Of a stretch of 64,000 nucleotides of DNA, positions 38,784 through 49,975 are shown piece by piece; position 1 is the stretch's first letter, and the number at the start of each line of letters is the position of its first letter. The stretch comes from Sipunculus nudus (taxonomy: Eukaryota > Annelida > Sipuncula > Golfingiida > Sipunculidae). Below the pieces are notes generated by a model. It saw nothing but the letters and a program-made list of their open reading frames with translations. It ran no database searches and had not been told where the DNA came from. The DNA is taken from NCBI GenBank assembly GCA_026874595.1, contig CM049311.1, forward strand, positions 19,652,176 to 19,716,175, written 5' to 3'. Made by a program: the position numbers and the translations under genes.

Positions 38784-40208
38784 TCATACTTCATCGTCCA
38801 CAGATACAGACCCGGTCGGTAAAATAACAGTAACACGTCTGACAAGGCCAGCGGTCCCATCGTCACCGCATGTTATAACATCTACGCCGCCAGAGGACTC
38901 TGGTGTGTTGACCGGGGGTTGATACCGACCCGCAGGATCTTCTAATCGATGGCTTTCCCACCAATTATCCGCTACATTGTTATCCCCTGACTTCACTACA
39001 CCTGATAAGTTTGGTTTGAGATTCCATAATGGGAGAATTGAATTATCATAATCATATTCCCTACCTACTGAACTGTGTTGTTCTGAATTCATTTTGTTGC
39101 GCATACGACTTGAAAGTTGGTGAATTCTGTTTGAATTGGTTTCACTAGTATGATCTTCGTCTAAATCCCCGTGCCTCTGTCCAGCCAATAATGAATGCAG
39201 TCTAGCTCTTGCTTCGGCCCGACTGTTTTGCCTGATGAGTTTGTAATGGATTCCGTGGTTATACGATACCGACTGGTGCTTAATCGCCAGCTCCATTGGC
39301 GTTCTCTTTTGTGGTTTTATACTATCCCCGGTCATAATTGTAGTATGTTCACTGAGAGCGTCACCGCACCGGTCTTCCTGACCACGTGACCCCGCTAACG
39401 GGTGCATGGGAAGGTTTGCACACGGTCGACCTGGATGACGATAACGTCTGGCGTTTTTCAGCGCCACCTGTGTGGCTGCTGGTGGAAGCTTAGTGTTATG
39501 GGAAGTGTCATTTATTAATTGTTCACGCGTTAATGAATGTCTTTTATGACGTTCGATATTTGAAGTGCGCGCGTCCAGAGCTCGTAATATTTCTTCCATA
39601 TGCAGACCAGGGATAGGTTTCCCGCCAATAACTTGGTTTGGATTGACAATTTCGGGCAGCGGAGCAACTATTGCCCCCTCATCGCTTACCCCATAAAAAG
39701 CATCTTTGTGTTTATTTATTTCTCCCAGACCGCCTGTGGGAGCTGAGCGAGATTTAGATTTCTTTTTCATATTTTGATTCCGGTTCTTTACTTCCGGTGG
39801 ACCTAGCTTCATTTTGGCATAGCCAACGTTTGGTATATCCAAAGTAAAATGACCACCAAAACCGCCAGGATCAGCCTGCGATTCGTAAGTTGTTGATTTC
39901 CTCGAGTATTTGATGCGATCAAGACGTCGCAGTCTGTTTAGGAACTCCATACCTACAGCTCTGGGCGTGTGTCCATCCAGTCCGCCACCTGTTTGTAAGT
40001 AAACACCTCGGCTGTACTTTCGATCTGTCATGATCTTTAAGTAAACTTTGTCAGACACGCGCTGCAAATCCCAAAACTGTACCGGCGAGCCTGGAGTCAG
40101 ACGGTTATCACAGAACGGTACTGAATAACGCCATATAAGCCGGTCCTCGAGTGGTGCTGTAATCTCCCCATATCCCCCGCCTCCTGAAGCGTTGCCGCTT
40201 AGCATCAT
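38784..40208 (-). CDS. Gene D: 474-aa protein of unknown function
   Basis: Family not recognised. The coding frame ends at 38784 and most simply starts at tandem ATGs at 40208/40205. The frame is open further up to a splice-acceptor-like TTGATTAATACAG ending at 40282, so an upstream exon could add about 25 residues (including SVIQAHLAVLSKDLHFFVDI). An in-frame TAA lies just beyond that point. Features: Gly-rich start (GGGGYGE), a compact and probably folded region at about 18-110 (LIWRYSVPFC; FWDLQRVSDKVYLKIM; GVYLQTGGG), basic KKKSKSRS at 148-155, an Ala/Arg/Leu helix-like segment at about 329-344, and an acidic C-terminus. The last four residues, DDEV, fit a class III PDZ ligand. There is no signal peptide or membrane segment. 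A modestly CpG-rich stretch lies at about 40354-40432, possibly the promoter side. Confidence 0.75.
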   Translation of the reverse strand: MMLSGNASGGGGYGEITAPLEDRLIWRYSVPFCDNRLTPGSPVQFWDLQRVSDKVYLKIMTDRKYSRGVYLQTGGGLDGHTPRAVGMEFLNRLRRLDRIKYSRKSTTYESQADPGGFGGHFTLDIPNVGYAKMKLGPPEVKNRNQNMKKKSKSRSAPTGGLGEINKHKDAFYGVSDEGAIVAPLPEIVNPNQVIGGKPIPGLHMEEILRALDARTSNIERHKRHSLTREQLINDTSHNTKLPPAATQVALKNARRYRHPGRPCANLPMHPLAGSRGQEDRCGDALSEHTTIMTGDSIKPQKRTPMELAIKHQSVSYNHGIHYKLIRQNSRAEARARLHSLLAGQRHGDLDEDHTSETNSNRIHQLSSRMRNKMNSEQHSSVGREYDYDNSILPLWNLKPNLSGVVKSGDNNVADNWWESHRLEDPAGRYQPPVNTPESSGGVDVITCGDDGTAGLVRRVTVILPTGSVSVDDEV

Positions 40209-40281
40209 ACTTGTAATGTCCACAAAGAAATGTAGGTCTTTAGATAGTACGGCGAGATGAGCTTGTATCACGGATAACGTG

Positions 40282-41318
40282 CTGTATTAATCAAGTGTGT
40301 ACGGTATCGCCCTCTTTGCTCAGTCCTCAGATTAACACACTTCAAGTAGGTGTCAAGTGCGGGCATCGGGGATTCAGTCCGCGCCAGTGTGGTTTACCGT
40401 GTGGTACGCCGACGGGTGTGTTTTCCACGCTCTGTAATGAAGAATATGCGAGTGTCAATTAAATGAAGATATAATTCTCACGGTCTGAAAGTTTACTTGA
40501 TAAGGGTTTCATTATATTCACCATAAGTTCAATAAATCTACGTTGTAAATCAGACGAATTTCAATTGCCAAGGTATATGATTACAAGGCAACCTTTACAC
40601 ACATTAAGTGCCTGCACACTCATGGATACATAGTTATGTTTAAAGGAACGCTGCTTCTAAAGGAGTAATATTCAGTTTAGGATTAGTGAGTTTAGCACCT
40701 GGAGTAGATTTTAGAAAAGTAATTAACTGTATCAAGCTCTACAGCCAATTGCATATCAACTTATATATACATGAAACACTGCCACATGTGCCGCTATTTT
40801 ATAACAGCCCTGGTGTATCTTTTTTAAAGTGCAACAATGTTTCCTTAAATAAAATTACAATAATAACTCTCATTATATGAAATAAAACAAAAAAAAAAAA
40901 CAATATTCTTTGAAACACATTTTGTCTTCGTTATCGAAGACAAATGTCCAATAGTATATGCGTGACAATAAAATTACCCCAGCATATTACAAAAAAAATC
41001 GACAGTCGTTTAGTCAATCTATGTAAAGTAATAACATCACAACGTTATATTAGAAAAGAACCAACATGATTATAATACTGAAACACTGAACAATAAACTT
41101 ACTTCATCGAATTAAAAATGCTCTCTTCTTCGTGATTGTGATATGCCATTGTATATTATACATATACCAGGTTTATATAGTGTGAATGAAATTTTAACTA
41201 GTGATTCGCACTAAGAGCGTAGACCTCCGCCAAGGCAGCTCGTTCCCACAGAAAAGTGTGATAAATACAATCGCTGAACGTTAAAGAATACTGACACTAG
41301 TGGCAACAGAGTAAACTA
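40282..41318. other. Intergenic DNA upstream of gene D
   Basis: The first 150 bp carry about nine CpGs (40354-40432) and may include the 5' UTR or promoter of gene D. Beyond that it is AT-rich, with no recognised feature. Confidence 0.4.
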
Positions 41319-41599
41319 GAATACGGGTAGTCGACAAGCGACTACGTGTATCCGCCTAAATCAGAGTGGAACGGGTGAAGTGAGGCATGGATTAAGTGGC
41401 AAGGGGAAATAGAGTGAAATGTTGCATATTAGCATGGATGTCTGCAGCCAAATTGTGTATGAAGGTTGCCCCCCCTACCACAAAATCCAGAAAGCCGTCC
41501 CAGTTGTATACATATGCAAAATTTAAGGCAGATAAGTCAAACCACTACATGTATATGAGTGATTTAAGCCCGTGGCAGACAATCAGATGGATGCTGAGG

Positions 41600-42540
41600 A
41601 AAAATGGTTGCAGGTGACGGCACCAGTTTTGCGTATGATAAAGAGCTATGTGAGAACTATACACATGCAAAACTTTGGCCCAATCGGTCAAACGGTTCCC
41701 AAGATATGAGCTTGGATGTCTGCTGCATAAACTAGAATGCAGGTGGCTCCACCTGTCATAAAATCAAGAGAGCTGTCGGGGATGTATAAACCTGCAAAAT
41801 TTTAGCCAGATATGTCAAACCACTGCCGAGATATGAGTGATTTTATCCCATGGCAGACAAACAGACAAGAGCTGTGCAAAAATGGCTGTAGGTGGCGCCA
41901 CCAGTTTTGCGTATGTTATAAAGCTCTCCAAGGGCTACATTTGTGCAAAAAAATTTTCCTGATCGGTCAAACGGTTCCCCAGATATGAGCTTGGATGTCT
42001 GCAGCGTAAACGTGAATGTAGGTGGCGCCACCTGTCATAAAATCAGAAAAGCTATCCAGGATGTATACACGTGCCAAATTTCAGGTGAATTAGTCAAGTC
42101 ACTGCAGAGATATGAGTGATTTTAACCCAAGGCAGACGAACAGATGGACACTGTGCAAACATGGTTGCAGGTGGCGCCACCATTTTTTGTGTATGTTATA
42201 AAGCTCTCCAAGGGCTACATTTGTGCAAAAAAATTTTCCTGATCGGTCAAACGGTTCCCGAGATATGAGCTTGGATGTCTGCAGCGTAAACGTGAATGTA
42301 GGTGGCGCCACCTGTCATAAAATCAGAAAAGCTATCCAGGATGTATACGCATGCCAAATTTCAGGTGAATTAGTCCAGTCACTGCAGAGATATGAGTGAT
42401 TTTAACCCGAGGCAGACGAACAGATGGACACTGTGCAAAAGTGGTTGCAGGTGGCGCCACCATTTTTTGTGTATGTTATAAAGCTCTCCAAGGGCTACAT
42501 TTGTGAAAAAAAATTTTCCTGATCCGTCAAACGGTTCCAG
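41600..42540 (+). repeat. ~279-bp tandem repeat, about four units, inside the left arm
   Basis: The word GGTTGCAGGTGRCGSCACC or a close variant recurs at about 41603, 41884, 42161 and 42440. Each unit also contains CGGTCAAACGGTTCC, an AGATATGAGC-like word and GGTGGCGCCACCTGTCATAA. The last units are nearly identical, so the expansion is recent. The facing arm has about one unit. Confidence 0.85.
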
Positions 42541-42712
42541 AGATATGTGGGTTTATGTGTGGAAACAGACGCACAAACGGACGCAGAGCGCAGAGGAAAG
42601 GCCAGAGGTCAAAACAAAATCGGGGCGCAGCAGTTCACATGTGACCCGAACATAATCCCGGGTTTCGTAAAATTCCGCCAAGCGGTTACGGAGGAGTTCT
42701 CCGGAAACCTAC

Positions 42713-42742
42713 GCGGCGGCGGCGGCGGCGGCGGCGGCGGCG
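42713..42742 (+). repeat. CGG trinucleotide repeat
   Basis: About ten CGG/GGC units lie within the left arm. The matching site in the right arm (about 43440-43460) has a shorter interrupted GCC run. Confidence 0.85.
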
Positions 42743-44016
42743 TGCAGCTGAAAACATAGTATCCGTAAAACTCTGTTTTGGCGGATACAATAAGGCAGCT
42801 CATTACCACCATAAGGCATTTTCAGAAATGCAGCATTTTCTTTAAAAAATCCTGGATCCAGATGGGGATCCGGATCACCCCAAATATAATCATTTGTTCC
42901 TTGTGTCATTGCCGAGCTATCCTGAAATTTCCATCAAAATCCGTCATTAACGTTTTGACAGACAGACAAACCAACGCCAAAAACATAACCGCCGCATAAT
43001 AATTAAATTATTAACAATACATGCATTTCACGCTTCAGTTTCTATGTTCTGAGAGCTCAATCCGCTGTGGTCATGAATCCCGCTGGCTTCCTTTTACAAC
43101 AACCAGACCATAAATAGACTGTTCAGGGGTGATATATACATAGAACAGATGATTATCACACCTAATTCGCCGTCACGAGAAGTTTCAATCAACCGAGTGC
43201 AGCGTAATTTATACAACTTTGATTTATACTACTTTATTTCCAGTAAGGCCAGAAACGAGAAGAATTCCTTTATATAATAAAAGTAAATTTCTTATTCATC
43301 TGTGGTGGCAATTTAAATCTAAAATGTGATGATTTATGATGAATGTGACAATGGCCATACACATGTATAGTATATTCCAGTTTTTGATGCTAATTGTATC
43401 CGCCAAAATAGAGTTTTGCGGATACTATGTTTTCAGTCGGCCGCCGCCGCCGCCACCGCTTAGGTTTCCGGAGAACTCCTCCGTAACCACTGGGCGGAAT
43501 TTTTTGAAATTGGGAATTATGATCGGGTCATATGTGAACTGCTGCGCCCTCATTTTTGGTTGACCTCTGACCTTTCCTCTCTCCCTAGCGTCCATTAGTG
43601 CGTCTGTATCCACACATAAACCCACATATATCGGGAACCATTTGACCGATTAGGCCAAAATTTTGCATATGTATAGATCTCATAAAGCTCTTAATCATAC
43701 ACAAAATCGGTGGCGCCACCTGCCACCATTTTTGCACAGTGTCCTTCTGTTTGTCTGCTGTGGGATAAAATCACTCATATAAAAGTAGTGGTTTGACTTA
43801 TCTGCCTAAAATTTTGCATGTGTATACAACTTGGACAGCTTTCTGGATTTTGTGGTAGGTGGCGCAACCTTCATACACATTTCAGCTGCAGACATCCATG
43901 CTAATATGCAACACACCTCACTCTGTTTCCCCTTGCCACTCAATCCATGCCTCACTTCACCCGTCTCACTCTAATTTCGGCGGATACACGTAGTCGCTTG
44001 TAGACTACCCGTATTC

Positions 44017-44258
44017 TAGTTGAAATTTGTCAATAATATTAAATTGATAACAATAAAGTGCTTGACATTTAATTGATGAGGACCGAAAGTCCTATTAAGA
44101 AATGAACAAAGTCAAAACAGGCATGGAGAACTTTTTCTTTACAATTTTACTTAAAGTCTGATTAGAGAAAACTGAAGGAAATTTGTTTCCTTAAAATATA
44201 TAAATTTGGGAAATATTTTTAACATATGTCGTATTGTAGTCTAAATATACGTTAACTG

Positions 44259-44334
<76 letters not shown>

Positions 44335-45864
44335 ATAATATTTATGGCAAAACTTTAGATGAGGGTCCGGTGGGAAGCCTTTCCCTCTCGGGACTTTCAT
44401 CAAGTACTACTGGTAACCCCAGATCGTTCTGACGTGCTTTTTTAGTCACATTTTTTTTTTACTCATTTAGCACACACTTGATAGTATACAGACCACTCCA
44501 ACCGTTATTTGGTAACAATAGGCTTGTGTGTGACACAGGTGGAAGAGAATTGAAAGCTCCAAAACAACAGTTAAGACAGATGGGTACATAATGTTTGACA
44601 ACGACACACCATTTGCTGATTTCATGTTAATAATAATATATATTATTTATTTATTTGTTCTTTGTATTGGTCGAGGTTCCACTGGCACTTATGTGCATAT
44701 TGTCAACGTGCATTTATTACCTTAAAAATACTGAAAGCAATAACTAAAGCATTTACTAAAACTTTAAGACGAAAAAACCTTCAATTGACACACCTATGTG
44801 TGTAATGCTTAATTTGTGGGTTATTTTCCACATAAATGTAACGTTGATCAGTTCATGAGGAAAATATATTCGTAGCAGTAGTCAAGTGTACAATCATTAG
44901 TCAGCAACATAAACGTTTAAATTATATTTAGTTATAAGTACTTTATATGGAAGTCATGACTAACTGAATAATGAGAGGTTTAATACTTATAAATATAATA
45001 TGAAATCACGGGTTTTATGCATCAGCGTACTGATTTTCAAGGAGAAATGGCTGACTTTGTTGCCCTAATGGTAAAAAATATAAAAAAAGTTATTTATTTA
45101 AAACCAAAGCGGGAACTTAATGAATCCCTTAATTAAATTTTTACATACGAATATTTGACTGAGACGTTTAATGATTATACATTTTTGTAAGTCAGCAAAT
45201 TCTTGCGGTGCTTATGTTACCACATTGGCATAAAACTAAATATCAACACTGAATAAATATTTATATCAATGTAAAATTCTTAATCTATGAGGTTCATATT
45301 TTTCCATTAACCAAAGCAAATCAAATGTTTAAGTGGACTTAGGGATCTCCTTGTTTAAAAATTATTCAAATTTCAGGAAAATTCTCATTATACACGTATC
45401 TGAAACGGATATAAAAATTGCAGATTTCTCGTTGAAATTATTGCTAAGGGAGCATTTATAAAAGAATAGGCATTGATATCTGCAACGTTCACAAGTGCCT
45501 CACCTAAATAGAAGTATCATTCAAGCGATAATGCCACCTTGTAAGCCCGAAGCAAATACCTGTGAAAACACTGTACGGGACATTTGGTACAATCAAGAGG
45601 AATAAGAGCTTCAGAGCTTGTGGAAGATAAAGTAAACGCATTGCTGTGATTTATATCACTCCCTTATCTTTTTATGAAGTCTTTTATCATAAACAAATTC
45701 CCTTATCTTGGCGTAAATTTATCTTACGCAGGGGCGGATCCAGGATTTTTCAACAGGGGGGGGAGCTAGAATCAGAAACTGGTTTTAATTTGATACAGAT
45801 AAAGTGCAAATTATAGTGTATATATATATTATAGTGAATTAACAGTGTTGTTTTTCTTCAGAGT

Positions 45865-45897
<33 letters not shown>

Positions 45898-48635
45898 TAG
45901 AAGTGTAAAAACATGGGCAATGTTTGGAAGAAACGTAAATGTAGACTCAAAAGTAGAAATTTTCATATTATGATTATTGGTAATTTTATTTGAAAATATA
46001 TTTCGGAAGTATACTTGCAAACTCGCTCATCCATTGTATACTCCTGTACAATGCTTGACAGGTAGGAAATACTAAATAAACTACAAAAAGCATAACAGCA
46101 AAATAATTTTGGCGCAATATATAATAAAAAAGCAACATTTTATTGATTAAGAAAACCTGCAGTATGTGTTATAAATGCAGGCTTGATGGAATATATTAAT
46201 CTGTAAAAACACGCATGCATGTATATAACTTATGATAGCTGCTCTTTCGTTAGGAAAAATTACACAAATACCAATTCATACACATGAACAAATAAAAATC
46301 CCATCGTGATCCTTATGTACGAAAAGACTTTTTTTTGCAAATTTGCATATAACTTCACAGTATTCGCATATTTTGAGAACTTGAGTTTAGGGGGGGGAGC
46401 AATTATATACCCAACCCCATAGCCTAGATATGCCCTTTCAATTATCATTTGTGATCATATCAAAGTAGTGGAAAATTAGAAAAGAGCACATGCACGCAAG
46501 GACGCATCTATAAGCATTCCTCTATTATATCAAAACCAAGTTTACCCATTCATTAAATTAATGCAAACGTAAACATTCAAAAGTAATAAGCAACAATGAA
46601 TTATGTAAATATTAATGTGAGGCAAACCGATACCACATTATAATTAGTTATATACTCGAACTACAGCTGAATTTCAAGTTGATTTTACTCATTCGAGATT
46701 ATTTTGAATAACCAGTAGCTTGAATTTCTCTTCCCTGTGTGCGGCTACTGTATTAAAGAGCTTATCAGCTTACTGTAAATTTGATCTCTGGCGTGTACGT
46801 CTTGATGTATTAAAAAGCATTTGTTATCTAGTATATATTTATGCACCATCGGTAACTGCATTGCTGATTGATGATAAATATTCATAAATTAATGCTGTGG
46901 GTATTATATTTAATTTTCCTGTCACATATTAAAAAGTTGTTCTTTTCTCCACATACGCCCAACAAAGTGTTCGACTACGAAAATTCTAACGGATATATAC
47001 AGCCCCAATCTTTGTCATTGATCATTTACATGTTATAATTGATGAGCCAGCACGTTTTCAGTGCTTAATTCTGCAACCATAAAAAAGACCATGCATATAC
47101 ATACACTGTTTACTGTGTTTTAACTGAACAATAATACAATATCATTCAGTTCAAATCGATCAAGAGTGTATTTCCCAAAACAAGGCCAATTGAAAAAATG
47201 TCGTTCAAGATGTCGAAGCCTATAGAAGCTGCAACATTCTACGTGAACGGCGTAGAATTAATTTGGATAGAAATGTTAATGTCTGCATCCATGTGGGTAT
47301 TCCAATTTATTTTTCTAAAATATAAATAGATATGGGCATTGCACAGACACACGCTTTTAGTTCCATTTTTTTCCCCAGTTTATTTGTTGTTGTTGAATTG
47401 GCTGTTTGTTTAATGCTATATGGCAATAATTAATAAAATAATGCAAATGACATAAGAACATAACGCATAGATATATTATATACATATTTCTCTGATAAAA
47501 AGGCCTACAACAGTGGTTGGGGGAGGGGGGGGGCTTCAGCCCCCAAAGCTCCCCCTCTGGATACGCCACTGTTACGTTTTAATCCGTATGAATAAAGACT
47601 GCAAGTCTGCTAGAACGGCATATTGAAAGACCAATATGGTGTTTTTTCACCAGTCATTTGGAAACCCATTCCCACAGATGGGGGCTATATGTTTGATGGC
47701 GGTGTTATCGTCAGCATCTGAGAAATGGTATACGTTGCCAATCTCCACCAGAGGTCACCCCGAGACATGCTAACGCTTCGATCTCCTGTGGACCATGTCT
47801 GTTTGACCTGGACATGTTCCCGTGTTATAATAAACAAACTTGCGGTCAACACAGGTCAAAAGGATTTGGAAAAAAAATTGAAAAGTTATTTTAATAACCA
47901 ATGCGAGACATTTTAAACAAAATGTTAATGGCAGCAGGTTCATGGGATGTAAACCAGTTTGATTACACGTGCAATGAATTGTGTGGCTTATCTATACCAA
48001 ATACTACGGAAACCACAGCTGTGATATATTATTTAACATAAGAATCCGAACGAATCGGAAATAATCCTGTTGGAACCACCTAAATATTTCTCTAACTTTT
48101 CGTGTGTCATTTTTTTCTGGTCTGGTGGATGGAAATTTGCCCTACTGCAAAGGCATTGGCCTATTACAGCTTCTGGATTAAGGCTAAAAATAAATTACTT
48201 ATCAATGCTTATTATTATCTGAAAAATTTACTAATACAAAATGACCAGCCTTTGAGAGAAGTGTCAGCGTAGTAGCTAAGTAGCTGGTTAACATTTACAT
48301 TCCGTTTGTCACAAGAAGCACGTTACATCACAGGGGTTGTGACCTCAGGTCTCCTCAGACCACACAGGTTCCCCACTTGTCTCCTTATATTATATATTTT
48401 ATCGGAGTAGACACATACACATGATAACTCAGACACATAGGTTTTATCTCGGTCACAGATATGTTCTTCCTCATTACTTTTTTATTTAAAGGTAAATACC
48501 GTGTGGCATATTTGGCATTTTGAAATAAAGGATACAATATTTGCCGGCGTTGGTTTATTTGGCAGTTTGTTTGTCTGTTAGAAACATTACTCAAAACTTT
48601 ATTAGCAGATTATGATAACATTTTCAGGAACGCTG
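44017..48635. other. Intergenic DNA with microsatellites and MITE-like ends
   Basis: TC microsatellite at about 44260-44334 and TA repeat at 45865-45892. At 45732 a left-end-like CAGGGGCGGATCCAGGATTT and at 47568 a right-end-like word (reverse complement CAGTGGCGTATCCAGAGG) resemble hAT-type MITE ends, but the flanks do not give a matching duplication, so they are probably separate remnants. No gene is supported. Confidence 0.45.
44260..44334. repeat. TC microsatellite
   Basis: About 37 TC units with one interruption. The antisense open frame here encodes only an Arg-Glu repeat and is not a gene. Confidence 0.95.
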
Positions 48636-48790
48636 GACCATGATACAAGGAATAATTGTTTAAAATAATGGGGTAATCCGGATCTCCATCTTGATCCAGG
48701 ATAATTTTAAGGAAAATGCTGCATTTCTCACATTGCCATATGGGGGAAATGAGCTGCTTTGGCGGATGTTTGCGCACTCTGAATGCAAAT
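48636..48790 (-). repeat. Fragment related to the loop of the 41.3-44.0 kb element
   Basis: Read on minus, it matches about 42775-42930, including a GCAGCTCATT-like word, GCAGCATTTTC, and a GATCC-rich stretch. It is a separate, diverged copy of the same repeat. Confidence 0.6.
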
Positions 48791-48925
48791 TTCTAGTTTA
48801 CCTTGTTTTGGTGTGGAGCCTGTTGGATTCCAGAGTTTATTCTATCGCTCCGGGTGTCAGTATTTATTTCTGGACATTCATGCCATGCACAGCCTTTGCA
48901 GGAACCGGGTATGTAAAGGACCTTA

Positions 48926-49973
48926 CACTCAAAAAACAGATTGGTTAAATATGTAACCAATTTAATTGGTTAAGCCAATTTTGGTTGTTTTAACCAAGAT
49001 ATCGTTCATCTTAACCAATACATTGTTAAAGTACCAACCAATCCAGTTGATTGTTCTGACCAATTTTTATTGGTTAACAGAATGAAAATACTGTATGTAG
49101 GTTTAACCAATATATTGGTCAATTGATAACCAAAATATTGGTTACTTAAGCACACATATATGACCAATTTGGTTGGTTGAAATGATATTGGTAGATTAAA
49201 CCAACACACTGGTAATTTCAACCAACTTGTAACAAAACTCATTGGTCATTTTGACCAATTTGTATGGTCGACCGTTTAGTTGCATATATTTAACCAGTTT
49301 TCTTGGTTGAGTTAAACCTTAGTTTATTTTACCATCATATTGGTTATTTTACCAACTGATTGGTAAAGCACTGACCAAACCGATTGGTCAGTTTTAACAT
49401 CAGAAACAAAAGTGATCCAAATCAAATAGCAGTGATGCAAGCTTTACTGGCTGAGGGGCAAAACGTCTGACTAGCATGCGAGCGGTCACTGTTTCGATTC
49501 CCAGATCGGGCGGAATTTGTGTTTCTCCCTTGAAACTCACACTAAAGCAAGCTGAAGAAAGACTTACAGGAAGAAGACCAATTCATCTGAAGAATAAAAC
49601 AACTGAAAAAGGGCTGAAAGTAGCAGTGCACACAAAAATGAGTCTACTAGTCTGACCATCTGGAATTGGTTCATGTGACCAACTCTTTATCTTATTTAAC
49701 CAATTTGTTTTGGTTGACCTCAACCAAAGTACATTGGTTGAGAATAACCAAATTATTTTGGTCAAACTGACCAATTTTGTTGGTTTAAATGATCAGTTGT
49801 GTTGGTTAATGTTACCAATATATAGGTTGATTTGACCAATACCTGTTGTTTTATTCCGACCAAAATGAATTGGTTATTCTAAACAATAAATTGTTTGGAC
49901 ATATTTTGACCAATTAAATTGGTTGGATTCAACCAATTTTTTGGTTGACTCAACCAATCTAGTTTTTTTAGTG
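48926..49973. mobile_element. AACCAA/TTGGTT foldback MITE with TA duplication
   Basis: The left end is CACTCAAAAAACAGATTGGTT; the reverse complement of the right end is CACTAAAAAAACTAGATTGGTT. Both are flanked by TA (48924-48925, 49974-49975). Both arms (about 48950-49390 and 49670-49965) consist of spaced short palindromes of the type AACCAATTTGGTTGGTT, so each arm can fold on itself and with the other. The centre (49391-49660) is unrelated and holds a tRNA-like sequence. There is no transposase. Confidence 0.75.
49436..49515 (+). repeat. tRNA-Ala-like SINE head in the centre of the foldback element
   Basis: TGGCTGAGGGGC (A-box-like), CTAGCATGCG (like the anticodon arm of tRNA-Ala AGC) and GTTTCGATTCCC (B-box-like) occur in tRNA order and spacing. 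The acceptor stem does not pair, so it is probably a SINE relic, not a tRNA gene. Confidence 0.5.
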
Positions 49974-49975
49974 TA

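Larger units (their letters stand above)
41319..44016. mobile_element. 2.7-kb long-inverted-repeat element with asymmetric arms, TA duplication
   Basis: Both ends read GAATACGGGTAGTC inward and continue as inverted copies for the whole right arm (about 43395-44016, ~620 bp). The left arm (41319-42788, ~1470 bp) matches it at both its outer and inner ends, but carries extra copies of a ~279-bp tandem unit. The ends are flanked by TA (41317-41318 and 44017-44018), as expected for Tc1/mariner-like insertion. Conserved words in the arms are GGTGGCGCCACC and CGGTCAAACGGTTCCC. The loop (42789-43394) has no transposase. A non-autonomous foldback element is the best description. Confidence 0.8.

Noticed and set aside
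45732-47568. A 1.8-kb hAT-like element between matching ends
   Set aside because: End words resemble each other, but the flanking 8-mers differ (only a shifted TTACG is shared), so they are treated as separate remnants.
49436-49515. Functional tRNA-Ala gene
   Set aside because: A- and B-box-like words are present but the acceptor stem does not pair; SINE-like relic instead.
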